From Roseicella frigidaeris (lineage in GTDB: Bacteria > Pseudomonadota > Alphaproteobacteria > Acetobacterales > Acetobacteraceae), in NCBI RefSeq assembly GCF_003258945.1, contig NZ_QLIX01000004.1, forward strand, positions 1 to 64,000: a stretch of 64,000 nucleotides of DNA, written 5' to 3'. Under the pieces are notes generated by a model that was not told the DNA's origin, made no database searches, and saw only the letters and a program-made list of their open reading frames with translations. Positions 1-8,729 of this stretch are shown in pieces. Numbering within the stretch: position 1 is the stretch's first letter; each line of letters begins with the position of its first letter. A program made the position numbers and the translations under genes.

Positions 1-71
1 CGCCGGTCGGTGACGTCTGCCTCAACCCCGAGCGCGACCTCAGCGACCACAAAATCAGAGACGCCGCCTGA
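1..71 (+). CDS. C-terminal tail of an unidentified protein, possibly a transposase (partial)
   Basis: An open frame enters from the window edge (codons starting at base 3) and ends at a TGA at 69-71; the readable tail ends in DLSDHKIRDAA. It stops about 30 bases before the point where the adjacent Bug receptor on the other strand loses homology to its family, which is what an inserted element would produce. I do not recognise the family from 22 residues. The transposase reading is an inference from position, and the frame could be fortuitous. Confidence 0.3.
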   Translation, partial: PVGDVCLNPERDLSDHKIRDAA

Positions 72-97
72 TCGGCACCGGACAACTTCTTTGACAA

Positions 98-397
98 TCA
101 CCGGGTATGGCCATCCGGCTTGGCGCGCACCACCGCGGCCAGCGCCAGCTCGCCGCCCGCGCCGGGGCGGTTGGTGACGACGACGGTGCCGCCGATCCGC
201 TTCTCGAGCGCCCGGGCATAGCTGCGGGCATCGAGATCGGTGCCGCCGCCGGCGACGAAGCCGACCTGGATCTCGATCGGCTTCTCCGGCCAGCGCGGCT
301 GGCCGAGCGCCGGGGTGGCGAGCGGGGCGGCGAGCAGCCCGGCGCCGCCGCCCAGCAGGGCGCGGCGGGTCGCGGTGCCGCGGGCGGGATCGCTCAC
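98..397 (-). pseudogene. Bug/TctC-type tricarboxylate-binding receptor, 3' truncated
   Basis: The 99-residue product begins with a twin-arginine-like or Sec signal (RRALLGGGAGLLAAPLATPALG), then WPEKPIEIQVGF and the NRPGAGGE motif of Bug/TctC periplasmic receptors, and stops right after AKPDGHT, where family members normally continue for about 220 more residues. Its start overlaps the stop of the upstream epimerase gene as ATGA, so both were translated from one mRNA. The remaining fragment lacks the second lobe and cannot form a binding site. Truncation by an insertion to the left is likely. Confidence 0.75.
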
Positions 398-1425
398 GCC
401 GCCTTTCCCTCGTTCGAGTCGCGCCAGGCGATCAGCCGCCGCAGCCCCTCGCGCATATCCACCTCGGGCTTCCAGCCGATCGCCTGGAAGGCCGCCTCAT
501 GCGCGATGCGGAAGGCGCCGCCGCTGGTCAGCCGCACCTTGCCCGGCTCGTTGCCGACGAAGCGCGGCGCCGGGGCCGCCTCCCCCTTGGCGCCGGCCAG
601 CTCGGTGACGAGCCGGACGAGCTCGAGCGTGGTGGTCGGGGCCGGGCCGGAGGCGTTGACCGCGACATCGGTCGCCGCGCTCTCGAAGGCCATGCGGTTG
701 GCCCGGGCAAGGTCGCCGACATAGACGAAATGCTTGGTCTCCGAGCCGTCGCCGAAGACCTCCGGCGGCTCGCCGCGCCGCACCTTCTCCAGCGTCTCGA
801 TGATGTAGAGCGCATTGGCGGCGCGGTAGTGCTGCCGCTCGCCGTAAACGGTGGAGTAGCGCAGGACCACGTAGTCCTGGCCCCATTTGCGGAAGGCGTC
901 GCGGCAGAGCTGCTCGCCGATGATCTTGCTGGCGCCGTAGAGGATGGCGGCAGGCGGCGCCCCCACCGAATGGAAGGGCGTGTCCTCGACCAGCTCGCCG
1001 GCCACGCCCGGCCCATAGCCATAGGTGGCGTTGGAGGAGGCGAAGACCACCTTCCCCACCTTGTTGACGCGGCAGGCCTCCAGCGCGTTCTGCACGCCGC
1101 GGATGTTGACGTCGAGCCCGCCCCAGGGGTCGCGGTCCATCGACAGGGTCATGTAGGCCGCGAGCTGCAGCACGCCGGCCATGCCCTCGGTCGCGCGCAG
1201 CAGGTCGGCGATGCGCATCACGTCGCCGCGGACCAGGCGCAGCCGCGGATGGTCCTTCAGATGCGCGATGGCGGCGTCCGAGCCGAAGGCGAAATTGTCG
1301 AACAGCACCACCTCGGCCGCGCCGTGGTCGAGCAGCTCGCCCGCCGTCGCGGAGCCGACGAGGCTGGCGCCGCCGACGATGCAGAAGCGGTTGCCGCGGA
1401 TCGGCACGGCTGGGTTTCCTGGCAT
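394..1425 (-). CDS. NAD-dependent epimerase/dehydratase (extended SDR)
   Basis: A 343-residue protein with a Rossmann fold: the nucleotide motif VGGASLVG at residues 17-24 (a Ser replaces the central Gly of GGxGxxG), Asp43 after the second strand for NAD ribose binding, and the catalytic pair Tyr163-x3-Lys167 with upstream SSNATYG. This is the layout of UDP-sugar 4-epimerases and related nucleotide-sugar dehydratases; the exact substrate cannot be read. The start is supported by GAGGGAG upstream. It overlaps a Bug receptor fragment downstream and lies about 50 bases from an IS end, which may have separated it from its native promoter. Confidence 0.85.
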   Translation of the reverse strand: MPGNPAVPIRGNRFCIVGGASLVGSATAGELLDHGAAEVVLFDNFAFGSDAAIAHLKDHPRLRLVRGDVMRIADLLRATEGMAGVLQLAAYMTLSMDRDPWGGLDVNIRGVQNALEACRVNKVGKVVFASSNATYGYGPGVAGELVEDTPFHSVGAPPAAILYGASKIIGEQLCRDAFRKWGQDYVVLRYSTVYGERQHYRAANALYIIETLEKVRRGEPPEVFGDGSETKHFVYVGDLARANRMAFESAATDVAVNASGPAPTTTLELVRLVTELAGAKGEAAPAPRFVGNEPGKVRLTSGGAFRIAHEAAFQAIGWKPEVDMREGLRRLIAWRDSNEGKAA

Positions 1426-1519
1426 GGTTCACTCCCTCAGGCTGGCGCGCATCCAAGCGCGGGCGGCGATGCGGCGCCAGATGTCTGAGGCTGAAGACTT
1501 TCGATATGCCTAAGAGCGC

Positions 1520-2336
1520 CTAACAGAACCGTTTGATTTGGTTAAGTGTGATGAGGGAGGCGGCGAGGGTGGTGAAGGCGAGATGGATGTCGACGCGGCG
1601 TTCGTAGCGCACGATCAGGCGGCGGAAGCGGTTGAACCAGGCGTGGGTACGCTCGACCACCCAGCGGTGCCGGCCCAGGCGTTCGCTGCTCTCGATGCCC
1701 TTGCGGGCAATGCGGGGGATGATGCCGCGGAGGCGGCACTCCTGCGGGCGGATGTGGGCATCGTAGGCCTTGTCGGCATGCAGCTTGCCCGGCCGCTGCC
1801 GCGGACGGCCATGACGCCCGCGCAGGGGCGGGATGGTATCCAGGGTAGGCGACAGGAGCAAGCTATCGTGACGGTTGGCGCCGGTCAGCTTCAGGCCAAG
1901 CGGGGTGCCGCGGGCATCCGTGGACGAGATGCCTCTTCGTGCTTGGCTTGCCGCGGTCCATCGGGTTCGGGCCGGTCGCGGCGCCCCCTTTTTTGCCGGA
2001 ACAGTGGCACTGTCCAGCGCGGCCCGCCGCCAGTCGATCTGCCCGGCGGCCTGCAACCGCTCCAGCAGCAGGCGGTGCAAGGCGGCCCACACGCCCGCCG
2101 CCTGCCAGTCGCGCAACCGCCGCCAGCAACTCATCCCGCAGCCGCAGCCCATCTCGGCGGGCAGCCTCTCCCAGCAGCCTCTCCCATGGGATACCGCTGA
2201 CCAGCACGAACACGATCCCCGTCAATGCCGCCCGGTCCGGCAGCCGCGGCCGCCCACCCTTAGGCTTGGGCCGCTCGGGCGGCAACAGCGGCTCGATCGC
2301 CGACCAGAGATCATCAGACACCAGGGGCTTCGCCAT
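1520..2336 (-). pseudogene. IS5-family transposase, frameshifted
   Basis: The N-terminal DUF4096-like part (MAKPLVSDDLWSAIEPLLPP at 2336) and the DDE part (ALDSATVPAKKG, LTGANRHD, RWVVERTHAWFNRFRR) lie in different frames. An exact 13-bp tandem duplication at 2161-2186 shifts the frame just after GIPWERL. At an A6G5 run (minus strand, 1984-1994) the family sequence GGAATGPNPMDRG moves to the first frame, and it returns to the second frame near 1940. The A6G5 run may be an original programmed frameshift site, whereas the 13-bp duplication is damage. The predicted product is non-functional. Confidence 0.85.
2161..2186. repeat. Exact 13-bp tandem duplication inside the IS5 transposase
   Basis: The 13-mer gcagcctctccca occurs twice back to back (2161-2173 and 2174-2186). 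Removing one copy restores the family sequence WERLPAEMGCG, so the duplication is the cause of the first frameshift. Confidence 0.95.
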
Positions 2337-2379
2337 GCCCCCAGAAACGCACCAAACTAGGTTTCGTTAGGCGCTCTTA

Positions 2380-3833
2380 GCTCGAGTTTGGCCATTTGCG
2401 TGGGCTGAAGCGGCGGAGCGAGTGACTGGCTAAGGTGGGGCGTCCCGGCCAAAGGACAGCCACCATGCCACGCCTGCCGGCCCGCTTCGCCGCGGTGATC
2501 CTATGCTTCGCGCCGCTGTTCTTCCGACGGAGTTGGCAGCATGCCGTGGTGGTGCTGATCGGGGCGATCCTGGCACCGGGCCGGCGCACGGTGACGAGCA
2601 TTCTGCGGATCACCGGACGCAGCCGGGAGCGGCGGTTCGTCAACTACCATCGCATTCTCAGCCGGGCCGCCTGGAGCGGCCGGGCAGCGGCGCGAGTGCT
2701 GCTTGGCTTGCTGCTGGACGCCTTCGTGCCGGCGGGGCCGGTGCTGCTGGGCCTCGACGACACGATCGAGCGCCGGCGCGGCAAGCGCATCAGCGCCAAG
2801 GGGATCTATCGGGATCCGGTCCGCTCCAGCCACGGCCACTTCGTCAAGGCCAGCGGCCTGCGCTGGCTCAGCCTGATGCTGCTGGTGCCGGTCTCCTGGG
2901 CCGGGCGGGTTTGGGCGCTGCCGTTCCTGACCGCCCTCGCGCCCTCGGAGCGGTACTGCCGCGAGCGCGGGCTGCGGCACAAGAAGCTGACCGACTGGGG
3001 CCGGCAACTGGTCCTGCAGGCCCGCCGCTGGATGCCGGAGCGGCAGCTTGTTCTCGTAACCGACAGCGGCTTCTCCGCCCTGGAGTTCCTGGCTGCCCTG
3101 CTCCGGCAGGAGGTCACCTGCGTCACCCGCCTGCGCCTCGACGCGGCCCTCTACCAGCCGGCTCCGCCGCGGCGGCCCGGCACCCTCGGGCGGCCTCGGA
3201 TCAAGGGCGAGCGCTTGCCGACCCTGGCCGAGGTGCTGGCCGACAGGACCACCCGCTGGCAGCGCCTGACCGTGCCGGGCTGGTACGGCGAGGGCGATCG
3301 CGTGGTGGAAATCTACTCGGATACCGCCGTCTGGCGTCACAGCGGCATGCCGGTCGTGCCGATCCGCTGGGTGCTGCTGCGCGATCCCTGCCGACGCTTC
3401 GACCCGCAGGCCCTGCTCTGCACCGATCCAGCGCAGGAGCCGCTGCAGATCATCCGCTGGTTCATCCAGCGCTGGCAGCTCGAGGTCACCTTCCGCGAGG
3501 TCCGCGACCACCTCGGTGTGGAGACCCAGCGGCAGTGGTCGGACAAGGCCATCGCCCGCACCACGCCATGCCTGCTCGGGTTGTTCTCGATCGTCACCCT
3601 GCTGGCATCGCGCCTCGACGACCGTGCCCGGATCGCGGTCTCGACCAGCGCCTGGTACCACAAGCAGCGGCCGACCTTTGCCGACAGCCTCGCCGCAGTA
3701 CGACGCGCGATCTGGAGCGAGCAGGGTTTCGTCATGTCCCGGCAGTCCATCGAGACCACAAAACTCTCGCCAGCCCTCCGCGAGGGCATCGCATACGCGC
3801 TCTGCCACGCCGCCTGAATGGCCAAACTCAAGC
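2380..3833. mobile_element. IS701-like insertion sequence
   Basis: The ends are near-perfect inverted repeats: gctcgagtttggccatt at 2380-2396 and the reverse complement of gcttgagtttggccatt at 3817-3833 (16 of 17 identical). Flanking tetranucleotides fit the YTAR target of IS701 elements: TTAG on the right (3834-3837), and CTAG on the left if the neighbouring IS5-type element is removed. The two are not identical, so the duplication is imperfect or one side has mutated. One transposase gene fills the element. Confidence 0.75.
2465..3817 (+). CDS. Transposase of IS701/IS4-like type
   Basis: A 450-residue DDE transposase of the RNase-H-fold class. Candidate catalytic acids are Asp98 (or Asp99) in GLDDTIERR, Asp200 in VTDSGF and Glu345 in TFREVRDHLG, the last within a Y/W-x2-R-x3-E-like signature. 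The ATG at 2465 has AAAGGA upstream and starts with PRLPARFAAV; a GTG 30 bases earlier is an alternative. The frame is intact and the length usual for the family, so the element may still be active. The stop codon lies just before the right inverted repeat. Confidence 0.85.
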   Translation: MPRLPARFAAVILCFAPLFFRRSWQHAVVVLIGAILAPGRRTVTSILRITGRSRERRFVNYHRILSRAAWSGRAAARVLLGLLLDAFVPAGPVLLGLDDTIERRRGKRISAKGIYRDPVRSSHGHFVKASGLRWLSLMLLVPVSWAGRVWALPFLTALAPSERYCRERGLRHKKLTDWGRQLVLQARRWMPERQLVLVTDSGFSALEFLAALLRQEVTCVTRLRLDAALYQPAPPRRPGTLGRPRIKGERLPTLAEVLADRTTRWQRLTVPGWYGEGDRVVEIYSDTAVWRHSGMPVVPIRWVLLRDPCRRFDPQALLCTDPAQEPLQIIRWFIQRWQLEVTFREVRDHLGVETQRQWSDKAIARTTPCLLGLFSIVTLLASRLDDRARIAVSTSAWYHKQRPTFADSLAAVRRAIWSEQGFVMSRQSIETTKLSPALREGIAYALCHAA

Positions 3834-3867
3834 TTAGTTTATCGCGCGCTCAGCAACCTCACCGGCG

Positions 3868-4737
3868 TCAAGGATTTGGGAGACAGTTCAGCACCCCACC
3901 AATGCCTGCCTTTGCTTCCTGCTCCGAAGCGCGGCGTAACTGTTCAATATCAGGCGTCGATGGCGCACCTGCCAGGAATTGCCGACCGTTGCTAAAATGC
4001 ACACGAGCTTCATTGCAATTTTGATGCGAAATGGCTCCAGCCCAATTAAATTCCGCGATTGCTTTCAGGTATGGAAGTACGCCTGGAATATCGGGCAAAG
4101 CTGCATATTTTGCATCAAGATTGCCAGCTTGGCGGAATCTGCTGGCTCCACGATCTCGCATTTCAGGAGACGTTGCCCAGCGTAAGTCCATAAACCCCAA
4201 CCCTCTCAATGCCGCTGACTCATCATTCACAGTACGCGCTGCCGCAAGTGCCAATTCATATAACAATTTTGCGTTTGTAATATCTCCCATATTTTGTGCA
4301 CCCAGCGCCAGCGTCACAAACTCAGCAGTCGTAGCATATGTGCCAAGCCTAAGAGCAATTTCTGTAGCGTTCTTATATACTGTATTTATTTGTGCTGTAA
4401 TTAGTGATACAATATTTCCTTCCATTTGCGAACCACGGTATTTTTCTATCATTTCAAAATACTTTATATTTAGATTAGATAAAAGTTGTGTCTGCGCAGA
4501 AAGTTGTGTTTGTTGGTCATGAATATCTTTGCGGTGCCCGACCAAGGCAGAAAATGAAGCTGTGGCTAGCGATAATAAAAAGGCAAGCACAGATATAATC
4601 AAAGAATGATTCTTCCACCAGATTTCTGGTTTGTTCCTTGACGATTCTTCATTCAAAATTTTCTGAGAATCTTCAGAAAAATCTGATTTATGATTTCCAT
4701 CTTTTATTGTGTTTAGCTGATCAGAAATTTTGGACAT
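3868..4737 (-). CDS. Membrane-anchored protein of unknown function with helical, TPR-like C-terminal part
   Basis: A 289-residue protein starting at an ATG preceded by an unusually strong AGGAGGAG site (4741-4748). Residues 1-44 are hydrophilic and charged, 45-66 form one membrane segment (SLIISVLAFLLSLATASFSALV), then a Gln/Leu-rich stretch that could be a coiled coil, and a helical C-terminal half (AKLLYELALAAARTVNDESA) resembling TPR-type repeats. I recognise no named family. Codon use and base composition are far more AT-rich than the rest of the window, like the peptidase gene upstream on the same strand (about 80 bases away). The pair probably arrived together by transfer and may be co-transcribed. 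A partner or anchor role for the peptidase is inference only. Confidence 0.7.
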   Translation of the reverse strand: MSKISDQLNTIKDGNHKSDFSEDSQKILNEESSRNKPEIWWKNHSLIISVLAFLLSLATASFSALVGHRKDIHDQQTQLSAQTQLLSNLNIKYFEMIEKYRGSQMEGNIVSLITAQINTVYKNATEIALRLGTYATTAEFVTLALGAQNMGDITNAKLLYELALAAARTVNDESAALRGLGFMDLRWATSPEMRDRGASRFRQAGNLDAKYAALPDIPGVLPYLKAIAEFNWAGAISHQNCNEARVHFSNGRQFLAGAPSTPDIEQLRRASEQEAKAGIGGVLNCLPNP

Positions 4738-4819
4738 TGCCTCCTCCTGGCGGAGCCTCAAAAATTCCGTCCTTAGCCTCAACATATATATCCATTAGTA
4801 GAAATATTTTTGATGACAA

Positions 4820-5452
4820 TCAAAATCGTTCGACGGAAATCGCGGCAAGAAATTGCGCCTGCATCGCCTCGTCAGCGCCAAGAATCCGTGGGCTTTGCCT
4901 GCCAGGCCAGGGGTCACGAACGGTTAAGGATAATGGGGTGCCACGACCAGACAAATCTCGAATATAGGTCATAGCAGTCAATACAGTTGCATGTCCTAGT
5001 GCTCCGATAATAAGCGGATTACCAGCGACCAACTGCTGCGCAGCTTGGCTTACTGCGTCTAGCCTTCCAAAGAAAAATTGACTATCCCAAAGCACCTCTG
5101 ATGTAGCAGAAAAATTTTCTCCGCCTTCATCCACCCAATCTCCGTCAATAGCACGGACAATCTGTGGGCCATTTGCGGATACATTTGCTGCGTAATCGAA
5201 AACTCGCGCAACGATCTTTTCCTGCCTTACATTGAAACCATGAAAGCGGAAAACTGACTCGATACAGGCAGCCCAGCACCAGAATGAGTGTTCCTGCTTG
5301 GCTTCCCGAGCACCACCAAGCGTAAGGCCTGCTTCACAAGCCTGTATGCCATTAGGTCCAAATGGGGTGCAGCGCAGCGCAGCGTCTGACGCAAACGGCC
5401 AGATTGCGCCGCCCATAATTGACGTCAGCAAGCATCTTCTGCCGATACGCAT
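4820..5452 (-). CDS. Secreted papain-like cysteine peptidase (AvrRpt2/C70-like)
   Basis: A 210-residue protein with an N-terminal signal-like segment (residues 1-24, RR then a hydrophobic core). Gln53 and Cys59 lie in QEHSFWCWAA, the usual oxyanion-Gln plus nucleophile arrangement of papain-like peptidases with a WCWAA core; His154 in GALGHATVL and Asp180 in VRDPWPG complete the expected triad. The length matches small single-domain peptidases such as AvrRpt2-like enzymes. It would act outside the cytoplasm. The gene is strongly AT-rich compared with its surroundings and lies upstream of a membrane-anchored protein. The biological target is unknown; effector, toxin and bacteriocin-processing roles are all possible. 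Confidence 0.75.
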   Translation of the reverse strand: MRIGRRCLLTSIMGGAIWPFASDAALRCTPFGPNGIQACEAGLTLGGAREAKQEHSFWCWAACIESVFRFHGFNVRQEKIVARVFDYAANVSANGPQIVRAIDGDWVDEGGENFSATSEVLWDSQFFFGRLDAVSQAAQQLVAGNPLIIGALGHATVLTAMTYIRDLSGRGTPLSLTVRDPWPGRQSPRILGADEAMQAQFLAAISVERF

Positions 5453-5473
5453 TGAGCTGTCCCTCTGCTCCCG

Positions 5474-5487
5474 ATCCGTTAACGGAT
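5474..5487. promoter_or_regulatory. 14-bp perfect palindrome upstream of the cysteine peptidase
   Basis: ATCCGTTAACGGAT is self-complementary and lies 21 bases before the peptidase ATG, a typical operator position. The binding protein is unknown. Confidence 0.45.
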
Positions 5488-5521
5488 GTTAGCGGATCGT
5501 GGCGAGACGGCTTGAGGATGT

Positions 5522-5539
5522 CTGTGATCGTCATCACAG
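5522..5539. promoter_or_regulatory. CRP/FNR-type palindromic site
   Basis: CTGTGATCGTCATCACAG contains TGTGA-N6-TCACA, the full consensus half-sites of CRP-type regulators, about 70 bases before the peptidase start. The match is exact, but whether this organism has a regulator of that specificity cannot be judged from the window. Confidence 0.5.
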
Positions 5540-5560
5540 TTGAAATCATGGATCGCGTTT

Positions 5561-6148
5561 TCAAACTTGGCTTCGCGGCATATCCGCTACCTTGTGTCGC
5601 CGCGGCGGCGGGGGCGGCGGCGCCGGCTCGGTGGCGCCGGCGATGAAGAGCCCCAGGCGGTGCAGCGCCGCCCGCGCATCCGGGCGTTCGGGCAGCGTGC
5701 TCCAGGCGGCGACGAGGACCAGCGCCACGACCAGCGGCTCGAAGGGCGAGCCGGTGCGGCAGAGCGGCAGCGACCAGGTGCCGCGCAGCGGCCAGAGCAG
5801 GCGCAGCCCGGCCGGGGTCAGCAGGTCGCCGAGCAGATGGCTGAGATAGCCCGCGACCAGCGGTTCCGCCCAGCGCGCCGGCAGGGCGCCGGCCTGCAGC
5901 AGCCAGCCGCAGCCGCACAGCGCGAGCAGGGAATGGGTGACGCCGCGATGGCCGAACAGCCCCGCCACCAGGTCCGAGACCGGCCGCAGCCGCCGCCCGA
6001 CCCAGCTCTTCGGATGGTCGATATCGGGCAGCAGCCCGCCGGCGACGGCCAGGGCGAGCGCCTCGGCATCGAGCGGCGGGCGGCCGAGATGTGGCGCGAG
6101 CGCCATCCAGGCGGCGGCACCGAGGGCGACATGCGAGCCCGCCAGCAT
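5561..6148 (-). CDS. YdjM-like membrane-bound metal-dependent hydrolase
   Basis: A 195-residue membrane protein with the signature of the YdjM/LexA-regulated hydrolase family: LPDIDHPKS near residue 41, GHRGVTHS near 66 and SHLLGDLLTPAGLRLLWP near 103, all His/Asp-rich motifs at membrane segment ends. The C-terminus carries a run of prolines, a common low-complexity tail. E. coli ydjM belongs to the SOS regulon, but I did not see a clear LexA box here. The neighbour to the left is the AT-rich island, so this gene marks the return to native composition. Confidence 0.8.
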   Translation of the reverse strand: MLAGSHVALGAAAWMALAPHLGRPPLDAEALALAVAGGLLPDIDHPKSWVGRRLRPVSDLVAGLFGHRGVTHSLLALCGCGWLLQAGALPARWAEPLVAGYLSHLLGDLLTPAGLRLLWPLRGTWSLPLCRTGSPFEPLVVALVLVAAWSTLPERPDARAALHRLGLFIAGATEPAPPPPPPRRHKVADMPRSQV

Positions 6149-6325
6149 GGCGGTTGGAACCTTCCCTGCCCCGGGGCGCCGTCTCGGGCGGCCGGCGGGG
6201 CGTCAGAGCCTGGCGCGAGCGGCATGCCGAAGCCACGCCACCTTGGCGGGATAACATGAGAACGCGTCTGAAGATTCCCCCGCAATAGGCGGATTGTCCA
6301 TTCTTTTCCCGCCAGGCTCTTCCCG

Positions 6326-6796
6326 TCAGGCCGGCGGCGGCGTGGCGGCACCATCCGGGGCGATGCGCTCGAAGCCGAGGATCCTCGCCAGGAAGGCCGG
6401 CGGCGGCGGTACCGGCTTGTGCTCGCCGAGGGTGACGTTGACGTAGACCATCCGCGCCGCGACCAGGAGTTGCTGGCCGCGGAAGCAGCCCATGCGGAAG
6501 GTCAGGCTGGTGCGGCCGAGCCGGGCCACGCGCGCGGCCAGGGTCAGCGCGTCGTCCTGGCGGGCGGAGCCGCGGAAATCGAGCTCGGCATGGGCGAGCA
6601 CGATGTCGCAGCCATGCTGGCCCAGCCCCTCGGGGGACTTGCAGCCGATGGCGCGCAGGTATTCCGACAGGGCGACGTCGAAATAGGTCAGGTAATGCGC
6701 GTTGAAGACGATGCGCTGCGGATCGAGCTCCGCCCAGCGCACACGCAGGGGATGGGTGAAGGCGAAATCCGCCAGGTGGTCGGGCCGGTCGTCCAT
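6326..6796 (-). CDS. Acyl-CoA thioesterase (YbgC/4HBT hotdog fold)
   Basis: A 156-residue single hotdog domain. Asp25 in RWAELDPQRIVFNAHYLTYFD sits at the catalytic position of 4-hydroxybenzoyl-CoA thioesterases and YbgC, followed by the conserved N-A-x-Y and the long helix. It hydrolyses an acyl-CoA to the free acid; chain preference cannot be told. The C-terminus is proline-rich. It follows the methyltransferase gene by 40 bases on the same strand, so the two may share a transcript. Confidence 0.8.
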   Translation of the reverse strand: MDDRPDHLADFAFTHPLRVRWAELDPQRIVFNAHYLTYFDVALSEYLRAIGCKSPEGLGQHGCDIVLAHAELDFRGSARQDDALTLAARVARLGRTSLTFRMGCFRGQQLLVAARMVYVNVTLGEHKPVPPPPAFLARILGFERIAPDGAATPPPA

Positions 6797-6836
6797 GCGG
6801 CGAGCATAGGCCGGATCGGCCGGCGGCGGAGCCGCC

Positions 6837-7874
<1,038 letters not shown>

Positions 7875-8053
7875 GCCCTGCCCCCTGGCAACGGACCGGC
7901 CCTTCACGGCGAAGGGTGCCCTGCCTGCCGCGGCGATGCACCCATCCCCGGCACCGGCCCCGGGTCCATCGCGGCGGATCAAGGCTTTACCGCAAGCGGC
8001 AGCGGCGCGGCCGTGCGCCAGCGCACATCGGCCCCGCAGGCCGGCGCCGCCTG

Positions 8054-8662
8054 TCAGAGCCCGGTGAGCGTCGCGAGCGCGGCGAGGAAGCGCGCCGCCG
8101 CCAGCTCCGGCGGCCAGGGCCGCCAGGGCGCGAAGCCCGCCTCGCCGCCATAGGCCGCCTGCAACGGGTCGGCCTCCATCACCGCGGCGCGGATGCCGAG
8201 CGTCCCGCGCACCTCGGCCCGCGTCCAGCCGGCGACATGCACCGCCTCCGCCGCGGCGAGGGCGATGTCGCAGGATTTGTGGCGACGCTTCGCCTCCGGC
8301 GTCCAGGCGGGCAGGGCGTAGCGCAGCGCGACGGCAGTGCCGAGCCGCGCCTGCAGGGCGGCGAAGCCGGCGCCGAGGAAGGGCTTGAGCGGCGAGATGC
8401 AGTCGAAGCCGAGCAGCCCCTCCTCGGCATCGTGCAGCAGCTCGCGCCGCGCCTCGGCCTGCGTCAGCCCGCCGCGCTCCCGGCTCCGGCGCAGCGCCAG
8501 CACCGCCAGCGAATGCTGCGCGACGGAGAGCGGCGCGCCGGGCCAGATGGAATGCCCGCCCCAGCGGAAGGTGCGGGCGAGGCCGATCGCCAGGTCCTCG
8601 TCGGTCCAGTCGAAGGGCGTCGGCGCCAGCAGGTCGAGCCGCCGGCCGGAGGGCAGCCGCAC
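8054..8662 (-). CDS. HD-domain phosphohydrolase
   Basis: About 202 residues with SVAQHSLAVLAL and LLHDAEEGLLGF, the first His and the HD pair of the HD superfamily, within a layout like YfbR-type nucleotidases. The GTG at 8662 is the first conventional start, but the sequence just upstream (RAWV before RLPSGRRLDLL) looks coding, so the true start may be further upstream, at a CTG or within the preceding gene. It lies 67 bases after the metallo-hydrolase gene on the same strand. The substrate is not established. Confidence 0.75.
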   Translation of the reverse strand: MRLPSGRRLDLLAPTPFDWTDEDLAIGLARTFRWGGHSIWPGAPLSVAQHSLAVLALRRSRERGGLTQAEARRELLHDAEEGLLGFDCISPLKPFLGAGFAALQARLGTAVALRYALPAWTPEAKRRHKSCDIALAAAEAVHVAGWTRAEVRGTLGIRAAVMEADPLQAAYGGEAGFAPWRPWPPELAAARFLAALATLTGL

Positions 8663-8729
8663 CCAGGCGCGCGCCTCGCCGGCCGCGGCCCGCCCCGCCT
8701 CCCCGGCCGCCAGCCGGCTCTCCCGTTCC

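Larger units (their letters stand above)
1513..2377. mobile_element. IS5-family (IS427-like) insertion sequence, decayed
   Basis: The ends form a terminal inverted repeat: AGAGCGCCTAAC at 1513 matches the reverse complement of GTTAGGCGCTCT ending at 2377, with weaker matching beyond. A TA flanks both sides (1511-1512 and 2378-2379) inside a C..G context, so the target was CTAG with a TA duplication, as is typical of the IS427 group. The element is 865 bp and carries one transposase reading region on the minus strand, broken by frameshifts. Confidence 0.85.

Noticed and set aside
2401-2464. Upstream GTG start for the IS701-like transposase
   Set aside because: The ATG at 2465 has a better ribosome site and begins the family-like sequence.
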